64,000 nt of DNA from Macrocybe gigantea (taxonomy: Eukaryota > Basidiomycota > Agaricomycetes > Agaricales > Callistosporiaceae). Position 1 is the stretch's first letter; each line of letters opens with the position of its first letter. The position numbers and the translations under genes are program-made. The notes under the pieces are model-generated. The model was not told the DNA's origin and made no database searches. It was given only the letters and a program-made list of their open reading frames with translations. The stretch lies in contig SJRY01000260.1 of the NCBI GenBank assembly GCA_011319805.1, positions 479,323 to 543,322 on the forward strand, read 5' to 3'. Below, piece after piece: positions 21,370-31,414 of the stretch.

Positions 21370-23664
21370 GAGTCAACTTTTATTCCATGTTTCAGCCTGA
21401 CTTCCTCTACGAATTCGAACTGGGTATTTGGCATTCAACATTCACCCATCTGCTACGTATCCTGTATGCTGAAGGGGGGAATTGCATACAGAAATTGAAT
21501 CAACAGCAAGTCTCATTTTGGTTTAAAGTTAATGCCAGACTGACGTTTGAACTTGAACAGGTATCGAGCCATACCAACATTTGGTCACAATGTCATTTGA
21601 CGTTTCAGCAACAACATTTCGGGTTTAAAAAAGCTGGCAGCCTGCGATTATGAGGATATGTTGCAGATAAGTTGGATGGTCTATAATTGTTTCAGGGCAG
21701 AGCTGACTCTCAGCAGTACGCAATGCCTGTATTGGAGGATTTACTATCTGAACTGCACAATTCAATGGTCCTGGATCTGGTGTTCACACTGTCGACATGG
21801 CATGCCATTGCAAAATTGTAGCTTCATACCGAAAGAATGCTTGGCTTCCTTGAGGCGACAACAATGGCTGTGGGGTGTATCATCTGAAAATTCGAGAGGA
21901 CCACCTGTGAATGTTATGAGACACAAGAACTTCCTAAAGAGGAGGCAGCATGAGAATGTCACACAGCTGCACAGGTGGAGGCAAGCAGTGGCACTCAATC
22001 TAACCATGGTCACAAAATGGGCAAGGTCAACTGCAAGTGATTCAACCTGACGACGTACAAGTTTCATGCATTGGGTGACTATATCAAAGCCATCAAATTG
22101 TTTGGAATGACAGAAAATTATTTGACGCAAGTGGTACATTCAGTGTTGTTTTGTGATACATCTACCTACAACTCATTCTTGATACAAGGATGAACTGGAA
22201 CATCATCAAGTCAAATGGTATTTCGCCTGCACAAGCAAGAACAATGGTTTTGAAGGGCAAATCTCAAGACAACTGCAGCACGCACGATTTCTGGAGGATA
22301 TGTGGCAGCAATGATACAATCACCAGATGGCAAATGCCCATGGAGAGGCGGCTGTCAATGATTATGCCACCGCCACATTGCCTTTCATGGTCTCTGAGGC
22401 CCTGCTGCCCACTCCTCCAGATCAACATTACCACATGTCAGAGTCGAAGAAGAACTACGTGTCCATATTTTCGTGGCTACAGGAGAATAAGGACAATCCT
22501 GCACTGGTGGTAAGTATTGCTCGGCATATCATTTGCAAGACTTGCTAATAATAGTCCACACCAGGACTTCCTGCCATGGTTGAAAGACCACTTGCTCACT
22601 CGTTTACAAGGCTCTTCATTTAGAGACATGGTCGAATTCTCAGAATCTGACCACACATCATTAATCATCCAACGTAACTGACTATACATGCACAAGGTAG
22701 TCTGATTCAATTATACAACCTATGACATGTGGCGAAATCAAGACTCTATCAATCTGTGGATACATCCTGATGTGATGGTCTTGTCCCATGAAGCTGCAGA
22801 GGAGGTCGGGAGAGACCCACATCCATATGCCTATGCATGGGTCATCAGCATATTCCATCTCTATGCTCAGTGCTTTGGAATAGATGATGTCCCTCACAAG
22901 ATGGATGTCTTGTTCGTGCACAACTTTGACCATGATCAGTGATACCACTCCAGGTGGAAGGCCCTGCGTCTTCCTCACGTCGGCTTTCTGTATGGGTCTG
23001 ACCCAGATGCATTTGGCTTTCTCGACCCCAATGATGTAGTATGCACAGTGCACTTGATGCCTGCATTTGCACATGGACGAACTTCAGAACTTTTGGGACC
23101 ATCTATTGCCTGTCAACCCAAAGAAGATCACGAAGATTGGAATTGGTATTATATTGGAATGTATGTCATGGTCTGCATACCTTGGCATTCAACTGATTTG
23201 TGTTTACAGTTTCATCGACCGGGATATGGTGATGTACTATTTTGGTGGGGCTATCAGACATCAAGCAATATGGGCCACCCTTGGTGATCTTGGTGAGAAA
23301 TATCTGGAGGTAGTGTCCCGTGTTGCGCCCTTCGACAAAGGCAACATTATACAAGGTGTGTTTCTTTTTTCTATGAGGCTAGATGTCTCTAAGATAATTC
23401 AAAGAACTGATACAAGAAAATGAAGGTGAAGATGTCAAAGAACAAGATGAGGAGAATGAAATCGATGAGGATGAAGGCAAAGAAGGTCAAGAAGACAAGA
23501 ATGAAGAAGATGCAGATGCAGAAGACAAGGATAACACAGATGATGAGGAGGATGAAGAGGACAAGGATGAGGACAAGGACAAGGATGGAGCACTTGGACC
23601 AGAGGATGGAGAAGACGAATACGATGATGCTGAAGGTGCAGAGGGCTTTGCACCATTTAATTGA
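21370..23664 (+). pseudogene. Plavaka-like transposase, C-terminal half, decayed
   Basis: Motifs I recall from Plavaka transposases appear in order: FQPDFLYEFELGIWHSTFTH (about 21391), CECYETQELPKEEAA-like text near 21915, FNLTTYKFHALGDYIKAIK (about 22040), WIHPDVMVLSHEAAEEVGRD (about 22755), AFGFLDPNDV (about 23010), AFAHGRTSELLGPSIA (about 23060) and FIDRDMVMYYFGG (about 23210). Introns fit at 22510-22564, 23161-23209 and 23356-23404; the second joins YYIGM to FIDRDM. The C-terminus is strongly acidic and ends at TGA 23662-23664. Many stops and shifts lie before 22300. I could not find the N-terminal half with the DDE residues upstream, where reverse genes sit instead. Confidence 0.75.
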
Positions 23665-23895
23665 AACATGTAGAGCACTTTGTTTTCATTCAGAGATTTC
23701 TTTCTGACGACCACCCCACTTGCCACACTGTTCACAGAGGTCAACGCAGCTTTTGCGATCCTATCTTGCCACCGATAAGCGAAATAAGTCACCATAGTAA
23801 CCAATGCCCCTATCAATGCCCACCCCCACTAACACTTTCCCTGCCGCCCTCCAACACCCACTCCCACCAACTCCCTGCCCCCTCCCTCACACTCG

Positions 23896-25122
23896 GTGGC
23901 AACAACGATTTGTTGCTGCCAGTGCCCTCCTTCCCTCCCTGGCATTCCACAGCATTGGCAAGTCGCTCGTACCAGCGCCATGCATTCCTTCTGTTCTGCT
24001 CCACAGCCATGGCCACAACAACAATGGCTCATTGCAGCCAGCCTCCCCATCCCCACCTTTCCACTCCATGGCAACGATGTGTTGCCGCTGCCCTACACAT
24101 CCTTCCTCCCAGTTGATGGCAATGGCAAGCACTCGCCATTGATGCTGCTGCACGACAATGGCCATACGTTGTCTCCAGCCCCCTATGCACACTTGCTGCC
24201 ACTCTATGATAATGCAGAGGCACTGCCCTCGGCTCACTACACATCTTCCTTCATGCTCAACAGTGACAGCAATGACTCGCCCTTGCCCCCAACATCTTAC
24301 ACACCCTCCTCCCTCTTCCTAGCAGACTGCCTGCCTTTGCTTCCACTGTACGGCAATGACAAGGCATTGCCAACGGCCTTGTATGTGCCCTACTCTCCTT
24401 CCCTCCCATTCTACAACAACAGCAAGTGTTTTTCCATGGTCCAGCTTTTCCCCCCGTTGCCAGTCCGAGCTGACTGCACTCATTCTCTTCCATTCTCTGG
24501 CAACCGCTCGCCATTGCATCCGGGCCCCCATGCATCGTCCTTGCTCCTTGCGGTCTCCAACCTTCCCTCCATCCCACTCGACAGCAACGATGAGGCATTG
24601 ATACAAGCCTCCATTTCCTCCCAGACTTCATTCTATGGCAACGATTTGTTGTTGCTCTCGGCCTCATACATGCCCTCCCTCCCATTGCACAGCAATGACG
24701 TGTTGCCACCAGTGACCTCCTCACTTCTTGTGGCCTCTGACCATCCCTCCTTCCCGCTGTATGGCAATGCCTCGGTGTTGATCTCGGTGCCCTATGCACC
24801 TGTTTTCCTGTCCCATAGCAATAGCGAGGTGCTGGCCCCAAGTCCCAGTGTAGGCTCCTTCTCGCCCATGTCTTCTGCTCACCAACAGCTCAATGGATTG
24901 AGCCATCCAATCCAGTTCACAGACGATGCCACGGCGAAGCAGACGCAATACATCCACTGCTGCTGCGTTAATTGCCGCACGACCGAGGCGCCAGCATGGC
25001 GCCACTCCATGCTCAACCTTGGCAAAATCATCTGCAACAAGTGCAGACTCTACGAGCAGACCTATCACTGTCCTCACCTGCTTTGCCTTGATAGGTTCCA
25101 CACCACCAAAAACACCTTGTAG
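23896..25122 (+). CDS. GATA-type zinc-finger protein carried by the transposon
   Basis: An open frame of 408 codons ends at TAG 25120-25122. It starts at a GTG here; the first ATG in frame is near 23980 and a spliced upstream exon is possible. The first 330 residues are built of imperfect repeats of about 20-26 residues around L-P-L-(Y/H)-x-N-(D/N), rich in Pro, Leu and Ser. The C-terminus has a GATA-type finger, CVNCRTTEAPAWRHS then CNKC (C-x2-C-x18-C-x2-C), followed by RLYEQTYH, very like fungal GATA factors. It lies between the transposase and the right inverted repeat and is open although the transposase is not. The likely role is DNA-binding regulation; target and expression are unknown. 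Confidence 0.65.
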   Translation: MATTICCCQCPPSLPGIPQHWQVARTSAMHSFCSAPQPWPQQQWLIAASLPIPTFPLHGNDVLPLPYTSFLPVDGNGKHSPLMLLHDNGHTLSPAPYAHLLPLYDNAEALPSAHYTSSFMLNSDSNDSPLPPTSYTPSSLFLADCLPLLPLYGNDKALPTALYVPYSPSLPFYNNSKCFSMVQLFPPLPVRADCTHSLPFSGNRSPLHPGPHASSLLLAVSNLPSIPLDSNDEALIQASISSQTSFYGNDLLLLSASYMPSLPLHSNDVLPPVTSSLLVASDHPSFPLYGNASVLISVPYAPVFLSHSNSEVLAPSPSVGSFSPMSSAHQQLNGLSHPIQFTDDATAKQTQYIHCCCVNCRTTEAPAWRHSMLNLGKIICNKCRLYEQTYHCPHLLCLDRFHTTKNTL

Positions 25123-25214
25123 ACAGCCTTTTTTTTTTTCTTATGCCTGTATACTTGAGCAATAAAATCAACTTTCTTGCTAAATGAATATCTGAGTGAT
25201 TCAGAATATATTAT

Positions 25215-25529
25215 TTGTCATTCATTGAAGAAAGCTAATGAACATAGACATTATGGATACCAGACAATATGGATTACAATGCATGCTTGATATTATTATA
25301 AACACAATCATGTATTACATTGCATACTGGCAGACAAAATTGTATTACAATGTAAGGTGGTCATTAAAATTGCATAACATTGTAATCTCAGATTATAATT
25401 GTAGCCCACCAAATAAAATTGTATTACATTGTAAGATGACTACTATAATGCTATACAACTTGTATTCTAATACATGACTATACAAATTTGTCCGAATTAT
25501 ACATTATTTACAATGTCAAACAATGTTAT
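25215..25529. repeat. Right subterminal repeats
   Basis: AT-rich sequence with repeated near-palindromic words such as ATTACAATGTAA and ATTACATTGTAA at about 25345, 25415 and neighbouring positions. They resemble the left subterminal words and lie between the GATA-finger ORF and the right inverted repeat. Confidence 0.6.
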
Positions 25530-25545
25530 GGACTTTTTGCTGATG
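25530..25545 (-). repeat. Right terminal inverted repeat of the Plavaka-type element
   Basis: GGACTTTTTGCTGATG on the + strand, the inverted partner of 16571-16586. Confidence 0.85.
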
Positions 25546-25547
25546 GG

Positions 25548-28500
25548 CTGGTTTTTACCTCGCATCATAATTGTCTTTGGCCTGTATTTGTACATAATGC
25601 AGTATAGCATTTGCTTCTTTCTGTATTTGGTCCATTCTTTCAACAAAGTTCTTTGCTGCAGGGTTGTTCCCTTCTGTTGTCTGTGGTTCTCCCTTCCAGG
25701 GGTGCATTCCATAGTTGAGATAGAATGGTGTTTTCTTTGTTCCCTGGTGTGCTTTGTCAGTATATTGGTACTCTGCGATCGCTATCCATTCTGCCCAATT
25801 GTTCTGTAGGTTGTTTGTGAAGCTTCTGAGGAAGACTTCCATCTCTTGATAGGATCACTCTGCCTATCCATCTGTCTGTGGGTGGTAGGCTGTTGATAGG
25901 TTTTGCTTTATTCCGAGCAGTTTTAGAAGTGCTGTCATGAATTGTACTATGAATTGGGGTCCTTGATCACTGATGATCTTTTGTAGGATTCTGTGAAGTT
26001 GCCACACATTGTCTCAATATAGTCATGTGAGACCTTCTGCTGTGAGTTCAGTGTTTGTAGTAATTAGATCGATCATCTTGGTCAGGTGGTCTGTGACTGC
26101 AGTGATAGTATTAAAGCCATTTGAGCTGGGTAGCAGTCCTATGAGATCTACTCCGATATCTTTCTATGGTTGCTGTAGAACCTCATGTGAGTGTAATAGT
26201 GTATGTTTCTTTTGTTAGATGATTTTGTTTCACTGACATATTTTGCATCCATTGACATACTTCTTGATGTCTGTTAACATTGATGGCCACCAGTAGGTGC
26301 AGTTTATGAGCTTGTGTATGTGGTATTGTCCTAGGTGCCCTCCAATAGGTGTGTCATAGTGTTCAAACATGATGTCTTCCTTCAGTTTGTTGTCTGGAGG
26401 GACATAGATTTTCCCTTCTGCATATACAATGTAGTCTTCTTCTGTAAACCAGTGCAGTTTTTCCTTCAGTCCCATTGTTACAATTGTCTCCCTTCATGCA
26501 CATTATCAAATTTGTTCTATTCTTGGGGATTCGATCATCATGATTCCTCTTATTTGTATTGCCTCATTATTTTCTGCTTCCTCTTTTTGTAGGTGTTCAT
26601 CCTCAAATATTATGAATTTAAAATCTTGTTCATTATTCTCTTCCAGATGTTGGATGAATGCCACCTCTTTGATCATTTGTATATCATCCTTCTCTGCCAG
26701 GTTTTCTTCATATCCTGCTATCCATAACAGGATGTCTGCTTTTCCATTGGCCTTTCCTAGTATGTTTTATAGTTCATAGTCATATTCTTGTAATTTTAGA
26801 TACCAGCTGATCTGTCTCAAATTGAGTTGCTATAGTTTCTGGAAATATGATATGTAGGTTTTTGTGATCCATCAATATTTCAAACTTCTCTCAAGCTTCT
26901 AGGAGGTATTGTCTCCATGTCTTCAGTGCGACCATTATCACAAGGAGTTCCTTATCATAGATTTCATAGTTCTGCTCTGCTGTAGTCATGCATCTCGAAA
27001 TGAAGGTGATCAGGTGCCATAGTCCTTTCTGCTGTTGTGATAGTACTGCTCTGATGGCATATCCTGAGGCATCCATTTCAACTTGAAATTTTCCTTCTAT
27101 TTGCAGTAGTGCTAGGATGGGTGCTGAGGTTATATATCAAATCAGCTCTTTGAAAGCATCTTGTTGCTTGTCTGTCCACTGGAATGTTTTGTTTCCAGTC
27201 AGCTCCATTAGGGGTTTAGTGACTTTTGCATATCCCTTGATGAATCATTGGTAAAAGTTTATGGATCCCAAGAACTTTTGTAGTTCTTTCTTTGTTTTTG
27301 GAGTTGGCCAGGATTGTACGGCTACAATTTTCTCTGGTTCCATCTCTACCTTCCCTTCTCCTATGATATATCCTAGTACTGGGACTTTTGATGATTCCCA
27401 GATGCATTTCAGTCCTTTAATGAATAGGTTATTCTTGTTCAGTATCTCCATGACTTCTATGGTATTCTTTTGGAGTTCCTCTCATATTCATCCAATGATT
27501 ATGATGTCATCCATATAGATTATGCACATTCTTCTTCATATTTGGTCTTGAAAGAGGCTTGCCATCATTTGGCTAAATGTGCCTAGTGCATTGCACTGTC
27601 CAAAGTACATAACTGTCAGTTCGAAGAGTCCTCTTGCTGTTAGAAAGGCTGCCTTCCATTCATCCCCTTTCCAGATGTGTACGTTATTGTATCCCCAGAT
27701 AATGTCGATCTTGCTAAAGTACTTCACTCCTTGTAGTACATCGAGGAGCTTGCTGATGTATGGTAATAGGAACTTGTCTTTAACCATATATTTGTTTATC
27801 TCCTAGTAGTCTTGGATGAGTTGTTTGCTTCTGTTCTTCTTGTTGCAAAAGAAGCAGGGTGCTGCATAAGATGATTTCGATAGGCATATCTTTTCTGTTC
27901 TTAGCCCTTCTTTGACAAAGATATCTAGTTCCTCTAGTTCCTTCTGTGTCATTGGATAGACCTTGCTCGGTATCATTTTGGGTGTGTCTTTTGTTAAGTT
28001 TATCTTGTGGTCCCATTCTTTGTGGTCTGGTAAATGATTGAAGTTCTTCTCCTTGAAGAGGTGTTTGAATCTGGTCAGATATGGGGTATCTGGATTCCCA
28101 TCTTATCGCTGGCTGTGGTTTTCGCTGGTTCAGCCACCTTCTGTATCTTAATCGTCTGGTAGTTTATTTTGCACATTTTAGGGCATCTGTTGAAGACAAC
28201 TTCTCCTGTCCTCCATTTGATTGTTGGGTTGTGGTAGACAAGCCAGTCATGTCCTAGTAGCATGTCAGTTTTTCTGATGTCGAGTACGATGGCTTCTATG
28301 TGCTCCTTGTATCCTTTAATGTCAATGTGGACTTCTGCTACTCGATCTGCTGTTTTCTGGTGGTTGAGTGATCCATCTGCATTTATGATTGGAATCTTCT
28401 TGATTTGTCATATCTTCAGCCCTGTTTTCACTACTATTGCAAAGTGAGTCTGTTTCAGTTGTATGAGTCACAATTTAGCACCTCCTAGTCAGACCCTTCA

Positions 28501-29199
28501 ACAAAACCCTCTTTATCAGAGCTTTCTTCATCCTTGTTTTCTTTGTCCTCTCCTTCTTCTTCTTTCACTTCTCTGACTTGGGATTTTCCTTTCTTCTTCT
28601 TCTTGCAATTCTGTGCATAGTGTCCCTTCAAGCCACAGTTGAAACATGTGATATTTGCTGCTCCTTTTTGCAGTTCTGGGCAGTTTTGTGAAAGGTACCC
28701 TGGCTTATTGCAATTGAAGCAATTGTTGCTTTGTACTTTGTTGACTTCCATGGCCTGTCCTGCTCCTCAGCTCAGATTTCCAGGCTTGCGCTGATTGCTT
28801 GTGAATTCTCCTCTCATTACATTCCTGTGTTCATCAATGTTTCATCCAATTGCTCAAATCATCTTGATATTTTCATCTCCATCTGTTAGAAGTGCAGAGA
28901 TCGAGTGTACTGCTTCTGCTGTCCTTTGGTTTAAACTCTTCTTGAGTAAGAAATGAGGGGCTGTTCCTGTCATTCCTGCTTTCCCTGCAAGGTCTATGAA
29001 TTCATTCAGAAATTCATCAATGGATCGGTTTTCCTGTCTGATATTGAATAGTTTGCTTCCTGCTTGCAATAGTAATATGACATTGCTGAATTGTATCTCT
29101 ATCTTGGTTATGAAGTTAGCCCATATGCTTTGGTTAGTAGTAGTGTCAATCTTCTTTGACACCCAGTGGGCTCCTGGTCCATCGGTCATTCTGGACAGG
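25548..29199 (-). pseudogene. gag-pol: B4 gag and pol, decayed
   Basis: Read in reverse, this covers most of gag (from MTDGPGAHW, about 29189) with both CCHC knuckles (28485-28751: CFNCNKPGYLSQNC, CFNCGLKGHYAQNC), RT with YMDD (about 27510), RNase H and the integrase up to the DNA transposon. Compared with B2 about 200 bp is missing at about 28437, removing the protease DSGA site. Almost all CpG sites are lost and stops are frequent. It keeps the uninterrupted LSYF(R/Q)KL reading at the RNase H site where B2 and B3 both lack a base. Confidence 0.8.
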
Positions 29200-30487
29200 A
29201 GTCTTACTCATCTGCAGTCCACAGCATTATGCAGCCCATAGTCTGTGCTCAAGTACTGTAATGTATATAAGGACTTCCAGATGTACCAGTAGTGCTAGGC
29301 TTAATATTTCTTTTGCCATTGTCTCAAGACCACTCTCGCACTTAGTCTGCCTGAGTCCTTTTGAGATTCATCTAGCCTAACAAGATATTAAGCCTTGTTG
29401 AGACTCGCTCAGACTCACACATATACCACATCACACTTTATCAAAGACTTGATCAATATTTGATGACAAGTAGTTGCTGATCTAGTGAGTACTAGCACAA
29501 GTGACAAGAGTACTTGGCTCAGAGAAGTAGACCAGATATTGCAGTCCATGCCATTTGCAAAGACAGTCCACACCACCTGCAGAGACACTAGCAATCCAAA
29601 CAAATAGAAGAGAGCACACACCTACACCAAGTAGCAACAATGAAGAACAGGCATTTCTGAGAGTTTGCCTTTACCACTGCAGACAAACCCACTGAGATCC
29701 TCAGTGAAGGAGAAGCACAACTCATTGCAGAACTTTTTCTAGAAGGAGAATATGGAATAAGCCTAGAAAAGCTGTGGTCAGACCAGAATCTTCTTGCTGA
29801 AGAAGAGGATGAACCTATCCACAAGAAAACAAGAGAAGAACAAATACAAGCCTGGGACTTCAGGCAATAACAGATTGAGAACTATAATCACTGAATGCAA
29901 GAAGAAGACATACTGATACAGAGAGGGCATGATGCACAGAGTATATGACAGAGCCAACAGAAACGACACCAGAGTCAAGGACACACAGGAACGAAACCGC
30001 CAAACCCCTTTAGAGGACTAATCTGCCGAAGCACAGCATAAGGAGAGAATCACACCACTATGGCAAAAGTAAGCAGCAGTGACTGGGATGAATACTATTG
30101 GTAGAGGGAGCGAAAAGGATTACCAAAGACAAACGGACTGACTACTGCAGAGTGGGCTGATTTTAAACAGGCCTGTAGAATTGCAGGAGTCAACTTAGAC
30201 TACTGGAAAGAGTAAAGAGAGGAATGAAGACAGAAACAGCTTTAAGAACAGCAAGCCCAAATACAAGTACAACAGACCCAAGTACAGCAGATCCAGGAAC
30301 AGGAGAACCAAGACTAAAACAATGATGAAGAAACTCCCCAAAGGATGATGACAGAATACAAGGGAATCATTGCCAAGCTGAAATCCTTCACAGAAGATCG
30401 AACAGCCTTCGACATTTGGTGGAGGAAGATGAAACTCTACATAACTGCACATGGAGACCTCACGGACACACAGAAGATCAGAGCAGT
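29200..30487 (+). other. Inverted internal block of B4 (part of LTR, ORF1, start of gag)
   Basis: Within reverse-oriented B4 this 1.3-kb block reads forward. It starts inside the LTR at GTCTTACTCAT and includes the LTR end (29382), the primer-binding site ATATTAAGCCT (29385-29395) and decayed ORF1. The family TAA follows at 30039-30041, then gag up to the codons before LSRM. Left of it is gag sequence ending CATTCTGGACAGG; right of it is LTR sequence starting GGAAGGAGATG. Flipping the block restores the normal element order, and the two LTR pieces (182 and 137 bp) then sum to 319 bp. Confidence 0.85.
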
Positions 30488-30624
30488 GGAAGGAGATGAC
30501 TCAGAATGACTAGGAAAGTGGAATGACTTGATGGCTGCATGCTGCACAGCATGATGGGGGAGATGAGGGATATGGGAAAGATAAGATAAGAAATTGAATG
30601 GTCCTTTAGGCAATGTTTGTAACA
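30488..30624 (-). repeat. Outer part of the B4 5' LTR
   Basis: 137 bp matching the first part of the B LTR in reverse and ending TGTAACA at 30624. The remaining 182 bp of this LTR are inverted at 29201-29382. Confidence 0.85.
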
Positions 30625-30653
30625 CTTGTGGTAAGCATCTAGTAATAGGCCAG

Positions 30654-31414
30654 TTAGGATGATTTTGCCAGGATCATCCAACTTTCTGAATTCAGTGGTC
30701 TCAGTAAGGCTGATAGGGTTCTATATATTCTGGCACTTACACAAATATTCTTCTTGATTTCAAGAATCACCTTTACAATGCAATAGAGGCAGGCAAGCAA
30801 CTCTGGGTGAAAACAGAAGTCTGCCTCCAGTAACGCCACTGTCACTGCTTTCCTATCATTGTTCTGAAACACCCATAGCTGGTAAAACATGTCATGGGAG
30901 TGCTGAATGTTGTCTGGGCTGTCAAAGAAGCATTGTGAAGGCTGTGGTGACAAGTTCTCAGATGCCATGCCTGGCAAGAGGCTTAGCTGGCAGAGATCAT
31001 CCATGCTTGAGGACCGGTGCATTGTTGAGGTCGCTTTCGAGACCTTCTGCAGCAGCATCGATGAGGATGCAAACATGTGCTTCTGACTCAGATCGCTCAT
31101 ATTTTGCAGTTGTGTGATATCCGGCAGACACAAGATATCATGCTGCACCAGCTGTCTGTACACCTGCTGCAGTTGGGGAGAAGCAGGAACCCCTGTCACA
31201 TGCCCTCATTCCTGACAGCATCAATACCTGAGCTAGGCGCCTTTCTCAGGAACTCCTGCAGCTGGACAGCATTTGCCAGCATCTTGCTGATGCCCACCGT
31301 GTCTAGGATCATTGTCAAGTTGCACAGCAACTTGTGACTGCTCTTGGAAATGAAGGGTGAGTACTGGATCTCATGTGGCAGGACCTCCCATATGATGCCA
31401 AGTGACCATGCCAC
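30654..31414 (-). pseudogene. Unrecognised reverse-strand gene remnant
   Basis: Two overlapping reverse frames, 31414-31196 (ILDTVGISKMLANAVQLQEF) and 31199-30654 (QQVYRQLVQHDILCLPDI, FASSSMLLQKVSKA, LLACLYCIVKVILEIKK), look like parts of one helical protein. They could be joined by an intron ending CTGCAG near 31160. A GTAAGT near 30735 may be the next donor. I know no family with these motifs, and no start is evident. Confidence 0.35.

Larger units (their letters stand above)
16571..25545 (+). mobile_element. Plavaka-type (CACTA-group) DNA transposon with cargo genes
   Basis: The B4 pol sequence breaks at 16570 and resumes after 25545. The ends are 16-bp inverted repeats, CATCAGCAAAATGTCC (16571-16586) and the reverse complement of GGACTTTTTGCTGATG (25530-25545), matching at 15 of 16. 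The flanks ag and gg fit a 2-bp target duplication with one transition. Both ends have subterminal repeats built from TACAATGTA-like words. Inside are a forward transposase C-terminal half with Plavaka-like motifs, a forward GATA-finger ORF and at least two decayed reverse genes. The family name is recalled from known Agaricomycete proteins, not searched. Confidence 0.85.
15328..30624 (-). mobile_element. Family B, copy 4 (B4): old, rearranged, split by a DNA transposon
   Basis: A reverse-oriented B element begins with an LTR at 15328-15647. The 3' part of pol and ORF3 follow to 16570, then an 8975-bp DNA transposon (16571-25545), then pol and gag (25546-29199). A 1.3-kb inverted block (about 29200-30487) and the outer part of the 5' LTR (30488-30624) complete it. 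Nearly every CpG seen in B3 is TpG or CpA here, so this is the oldest B copy. About 200 bp including the protease DSGA is missing at about 28437. The flanks acagg (15323-15327) and cttgt (30625-30629) are not a target-site duplication. Confidence 0.85.

Noticed and set aside
16571..25545. Helitron or Kyakuja/Zisupton element
   Set aside because: The element has 16-bp inverted repeats, an apparent 2-bp duplication and Plavaka-specific wording in the transposase; no Rep/helicase motifs and no 8-bp duplication were seen.
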